Positions 61,086 to 64,000 of a stretch of DNA of 64,000 nucleotides are shown here, in pieces. How positions within the stretch are numbered: position 1 is the stretch's first letter; each line of letters begins with the position of its first letter. Source of the DNA: Acidimicrobiaceae bacterium (lineage in GTDB: Bacteria; Actinomycetota; Acidimicrobiia; Acidimicrobiales; Poriferisodalaceae); NCBI GenBank assembly GCA_026713105.1, contig JAPOPC010000064.1, forward strand, positions 1 through 64,000. Direction: 5' to 3'. Both the position numbers and the translations under genes were made by a program. Under the pieces are notes generated by a model. The model was not told the DNA's origin and made no database searches. It saw only the letters and a list, made by a program, of their open reading frames with translations.

Positions 61086-62335
61086 ATGCTGGGGTTGGCC
61101 GGGACGGCCAGCTCCAAGCGCGGCTCGGTGTCGATGCTGTGGAAGTTCTGGAGCCGCTCGATCGTCTCCGCGTAGCGCTCACGCTTCGCGGCCTCGCGCT
61201 GGGGAGCACGCTCAGCGAACTCAGGCATGACTTCCCGGGCGAAGAGCTGCATCGACTCGCAGATGTCTTCGTGACGGTTGCGACCCGCCTGGCTGACGAA
61301 GATCAGCTCGTCGACACCGGCGTCCTCGTAGGCGCGCACGAAGTCGCGGATCTGGTCGGGCGTGCCGATGCAGCCCCGCAGTGAGTCCAGCCCGCCCTCC
61401 TCGATGCCAGTGTTGTCGTCGGCCCGCGCCTCGTCGACCTGGGCGTTCAGCTTCTCGAAGCCCATCTCGGCGCGGTTCTGCTCGAACTCGGTCCAGATGT
61501 CGGTGCGCCCCGGCGTGTGCGTGCCGAATTGGTAGTAGTGCAGCAGCGAGTAGGCGAAGAAGTGGAAGCCGTCGAGGCCCCGGTCCAGTGCCGTCTGCTC
61601 GTCTTCGTGGCACATGAAGCCCGTCGTCACCGCAATGTTCGGATTCGGCGCCAATCCCACCGGGTCAGTGCAGGCCTCGAACGCTGCGTAGTAATCCGCC
61701 ACCCACTGCTGCGCTTCTTCGGGGCTGATGAACGCGAAGCTGAGCGCCCCGATGCCTCGGCTGCCCGCCATCAGAATCGTGTCGCGCTGGCTGCACGCCA
61801 CCCAGATCGGCGGGTGCGGGCGCTGCACGGGCTTGGGCACCACGTTGCGGGCCGGCATCGAGAAGAACTTGCCGGTGTGCCCCTCATAGGGAGCCTGGGA
61901 CATCATCTTGGCGATCTCGGGGACCGCCTCTTCCCACATCGAGCGCTTGTCGGCCCGCTCGATCTCGAAACCCAGCAGCTCCATGTCGCTTGACGTCTCA
62001 CCGGTGCCGAACTCGACGCGGCCATTCGAGATGATGTCAAGCGTGCCGACCCGCTCGGCAACCCGTGCAGGGTGGTTGTAGCCGGGCAGCACCGGCACGA
62101 TCCCATGGCCGATGTGGATGTTCTGGGTGGTCGCAGCGCACGCCGACAGGAACACCTCCGGCGCAGACGAGTGCGAGTACTCCTCCAAGAAGTGGTGCTC
62201 CACCTCCCACACGGTGCTGAATCCGAGCTTGTCGGCGAGCTGCACCTGCTCGAGCGCCTCGTGCACGACGCGGGCCTCGGCCCCGTCGTCCCATGGGCGC
62301 GGCAGTTGGTGCTCGTAGAAGATGCTGAATCGCAT
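61082..62335 (-). CDS. LLM-class flavin-dependent monooxygenase
   Basis: A 417-residue luciferase-like enzyme, paralogue of the one at 39266-40498: MRFSIFYEHQLPRPW, WEVEHHFLEEYSHSSAPEVFLSAC, NIHIGHGIVPVLPGYNHPARVAERVGTLDIISNGRVEFGTGETS and NVVPKPVQRPHPPIWVACSQRDTI. A conserved tail includes GVDELIFVSQAGRNRHEDICESMQLFAREVMPEF. It lies 45 bp downstream of the serine hydrolase gene, probably one transcript, and its stop overlaps that of typA. Confidence 0.9.
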   Translation of the reverse strand: MRFSIFYEHQLPRPWDDGAEARVVHEALEQVQLADKLGFSTVWEVEHHFLEEYSHSSAPEVFLSACAATTQNIHIGHGIVPVLPGYNHPARVAERVGTLDIISNGRVEFGTGETSSDMELLGFEIERADKRSMWEEAVPEIAKMMSQAPYEGHTGKFFSMPARNVVPKPVQRPHPPIWVACSQRDTILMAGSRGIGALSFAFISPEEAQQWVADYYAAFEACTDPVGLAPNPNIAVTTGFMCHEDEQTALDRGLDGFHFFAYSLLHYYQFGTHTPGRTDIWTEFEQNRAEMGFEKLNAQVDEARADDNTGIEEGGLDSLRGCIGTPDQIRDFVRAYEDAGVDELIFVSQAGRNRHEDICESMQLFAREVMPEFAERAPQREAAKRERYAETIERLQNFHSIDTEPRLELAVPANPSI

Positions 62336-62380
62336 GGCGTGTCCTTGTGTCGTACCGGCGCTGGTGCCGTCGTGGGAAAC

Positions 62381-63532
62381 TCAGCCAGCGGCAGCGATGC
62401 TGGCGAAGGCGGAGTCCACGATGCGGTTGCCTCGTGGGTCGCCGGTGATGGTGCTCTCCATGCGGTTCATCACATAAGCCACTGACGCCCGGACATCGAA
62501 GTCGATGACCGCAACCGAGCCGCCCCAGCCTCCCCAGAACATGTGGTTCGGGTTGGGGCTGGTGACCCAGCCGTCGAGGTCGCGGGCAAAGCCCAAACCG
62601 TGGCGCATGCGCATATACAGCACGTCGTCGACGTTGTCGATCTGCTCCTCGAGGGCCCGACGGGCTCCGGACTCGGACATGATCCGGACGCCATCTACCT
62701 CGCCGCCGCAGGCCAGCATTGAGTGGATGCGCGCAATGGAGCGGGCGTTGCCGATGCCGCCAGCAGCCGGGATCTCCGCTGCCCGCCATTCGCGGGTCTG
62801 CGGCTCGGAGGCATCCAGCATGCAGCTCATCAGCGTCTTGGCACAGAGGGAGTCGAGCTCGATGGGGACGCCGTTCATCTCGAGGGCCTCGAGATTCACC
62901 TCCGGGGGAATCAGCTCCCCCATGCGGCCGTCCTCGGAGGCCGGGAGACTCATGTGAAAGTCGGCGCCGAGGGGCTCGGCGATCTCGTCGCGGAACCAGT
63001 CCGCCATACGCTTGCCGGTGATGCGGTAGAGGATCTCGCCTTCGAGGTTGCCTTGGGTGACGGCGTGATAGGCCGACTTGGTGCCTGGCTCGAACCACAG
63101 CTCCTGGGCTGCGAGCCGCTCGGCGATGGCGTCGAGGTCGTACAGGTCTGCGGCCGTTACTGGCGGCTCGTAACCGGGCAGCCCGGCCGTGTGCGACATG
63201 ACGTGGCTGACCAGTACGCCTTCCTTGCCGTTCTGAGCGAACTCGGGCCAGTACTGGCACACCGGGGCGTTGAAGTCGAGCTCGCCCCGATCGGCCAGGG
63301 CGAGCATGCAGGTGGCAGCCATCGTCTTGGTGGTGGAGTACACGTTGACGATCGTGTCGCGATCCCACGGGGTGCCGTTGGGATCGGAGTCTCCGGCCCA
63401 GATATCAACAACGGCTTCGCCGTCGACGGTCACCGCCGCTGCTGCGCCGATTTCCAGCCCGTCGTCGAAGTTCTCCACGAAGGCGTCGCGGACCGCCTCG
63501 AAACCTTCCTTGCACGTCCCGTGAACTTCCAT
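62381..63532 (-). CDS. Class C beta-lactamase-fold serine hydrolase
   Basis: A 383-residue EstB/beta-lactamase-type hydrolase. Catalytic SxxK is STTK (S66, K69), SHVMSHTAGLPGYEPP follows, the Tyr motif is probably SAYHAVTQGN, and the KTG-equivalent is MFWGGWGGS. No signal peptide. Distant paralogue of 29765-30904. Possible esterase acting on products of the LLM monooxygenase encoded just downstream. Confidence 0.9.
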   Translation of the reverse strand: MEVHGTCKEGFEAVRDAFVENFDDGLEIGAAAAVTVDGEAVVDIWAGDSDPNGTPWDRDTIVNVYSTTKTMAATCMLALADRGELDFNAPVCQYWPEFAQNGKEGVLVSHVMSHTAGLPGYEPPVTAADLYDLDAIAERLAAQELWFEPGTKSAYHAVTQGNLEGEILYRITGKRMADWFRDEIAEPLGADFHMSLPASEDGRMGELIPPEVNLEALEMNGVPIELDSLCAKTLMSCMLDASEPQTREWRAAEIPAAGGIGNARSIARIHSMLACGGEVDGVRIMSESGARRALEEQIDNVDDVLYMRMRHGLGFARDLDGWVTSPNPNHMFWGGWGGSVAVIDFDVRASVAYVMNRMESTITGDPRGNRIVDSAFASIAAAG

Positions 63533-63664
63533 TGCGTGTCCCCCTTGTGGTGCCGGCCAAATGGGTCAGCACGTCAAGCGCTCATCATGGCAGTCGCGCT
63601 ACGCGGCCGCGCACGCAGATTCTGCGACCAGGGGGCGTCGTCGGAGCGTTACCGACGAGACTTC

Positions 63665-64000
63665 TCAACTCGTGGGGACTGTGACCGGCGGGGCTTGCCC
63701 GAAGCTGTCCCAATCCGTGATGACACGGAAGGAGCCGGTGCCCTCGATGAAGGCGCTGTAGCTGACCCTCCGGATCAGGTTGTCGCCATCCACCCAGACG
63801 TCGAGCTGAACACGGTCGAGCTGCTCGGTCGGCTGCTGGTTCGTGATCATCATGAACATGCCAAGCGACATGCCGAAGCCTGCTCCCGCTCCGGCGGGTG
63901 TGGTGTGCGTGCGGTAGTGGGCCACATCGACCCCATCGAATTCCTCGTCGCCCACGTCGATGAAGTCGTACAGACCGCCGAGGTCGTCGATGGCGACACC
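63665..64000 (-). CDS. Partial LppX/LprG-like lipid-binding lipoprotein, C-terminal part
   Basis: The C-terminal 111 codons of a protein whose frame runs off the window edge (an internal GTG at 63955 is not a convincing start). The pattern RVQLDVWVDGDNLIRRVSYSAFIE and the ending TDWDSFGQAPPVTVPTS resemble LolA/LppX-fold mycobacterial-type lipoproteins (DUF1396-like), which bind and carry lipids across the envelope. Assignment rests on this short stretch only. Confidence 0.55.
   Translation of the reverse strand, partial: GVAIDDLGGLYDFIDVGDEEFDGVDVAHYRTHTTPAGAGAGFGMSLGMFMMITNQQPTEQLDRVQLDVWVDGDNLIRRVSYSAFIEGTGSFRVITDWDSFGQAPPVTVPTS

Overview
This is high-GC, densely coded, actinobacterial-type DNA. 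Flavin monooxygenases of the luciferase-like (LLM) family that probably use F420, two-domain CaiB/BaiF CoA-transferases, an actinobacterial short QueF, an HU protein and a cell-wall-binding-repeat-2 surface protein together suggest an Actinomycetota genome. An Acidimicrobiia-like lineage is my best guess, but only from gene content. No rRNA, tRNA or CRISPR array was seen, and no stretch over 300 bases lacks a gene.

Layout. (1) 1-2457: the C-terminal part of a Calx-beta / cell-wall-binding surface protein whose 5' end is missing and abuts unrelated sequence. (2) 2730-4707: a double carboxymuconolactone-decarboxylase-like protein and an HSL-type esterase. (3) 4832-8331: a compact toxin-antitoxin and defence-like island holding an RHH antitoxin with a MazF-like toxin, an RHH-MNT fusion with a HEPN (HepT-like) toxin, and an OLD/DUF3696-type ATPase with a PIN-like nuclease. 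The ATPase gene looks clearly more AT-rich than its surroundings. (4) 8361-13790: catabolic genes (amidohydrolase-like, MDR oxidoreductase, crotonase, P450, MFS). (5) 13799-17838: HU and an oligopeptide-type ABC importer without its ATPases. (6) 18080-33721: a CoA-ester catabolic region with three two-domain CaiB/BaiF proteins, a thiolase-like/DUF35 pair, RidA, Dtd, a CinA-like protein, an LLM oxidoreductase and an acyl-CoA ligase. (7) 33758-38224: a wHTH-TM-Ig-glycosidase fusion, QueF, a CBS-less IMPDH/GMPR protein and a YceI protein. (8) 38363-58998: a LinB-like haloalkane dehalogenase, LLM oxidoreductases, a beta-hydroxyacid dehydrogenase, a 2OG oxygenase, a Baeyer-Villiger monooxygenase, a second thiolase-like/DUF35 pair, an orphan CoxL-type molybdoenzyme subunit, an MFS exporter, a fourth CaiB/BaiF fusion and a type-B carboxylesterase. 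(9) 59211-64000: TypA/BipA, another LLM enzyme, a serine hydrolase and a partial LppX-like protein.

How it fits together (inference): most of the window reads as a scattered catabolic genome segment. Oxygenases and a dehalogenase open cyclic or halogenated substrates, CoA ligase and CoA-transferases activate acids, crotonase handles CoA esters, and the thiolase-like/DUF35 pairs probably perform retro-aldol C-C cleavage as in steroid side-chain degradation. Points that stand out are: all four CaiB/BaiF fusions keep the catalytic Asp only in the C-terminal half; an approximately 80-bp repeat sits in the same orientation upstream of three catabolic genes; and the ATPase-PIN pair is a candidate defence module that I cannot assign to a named system.
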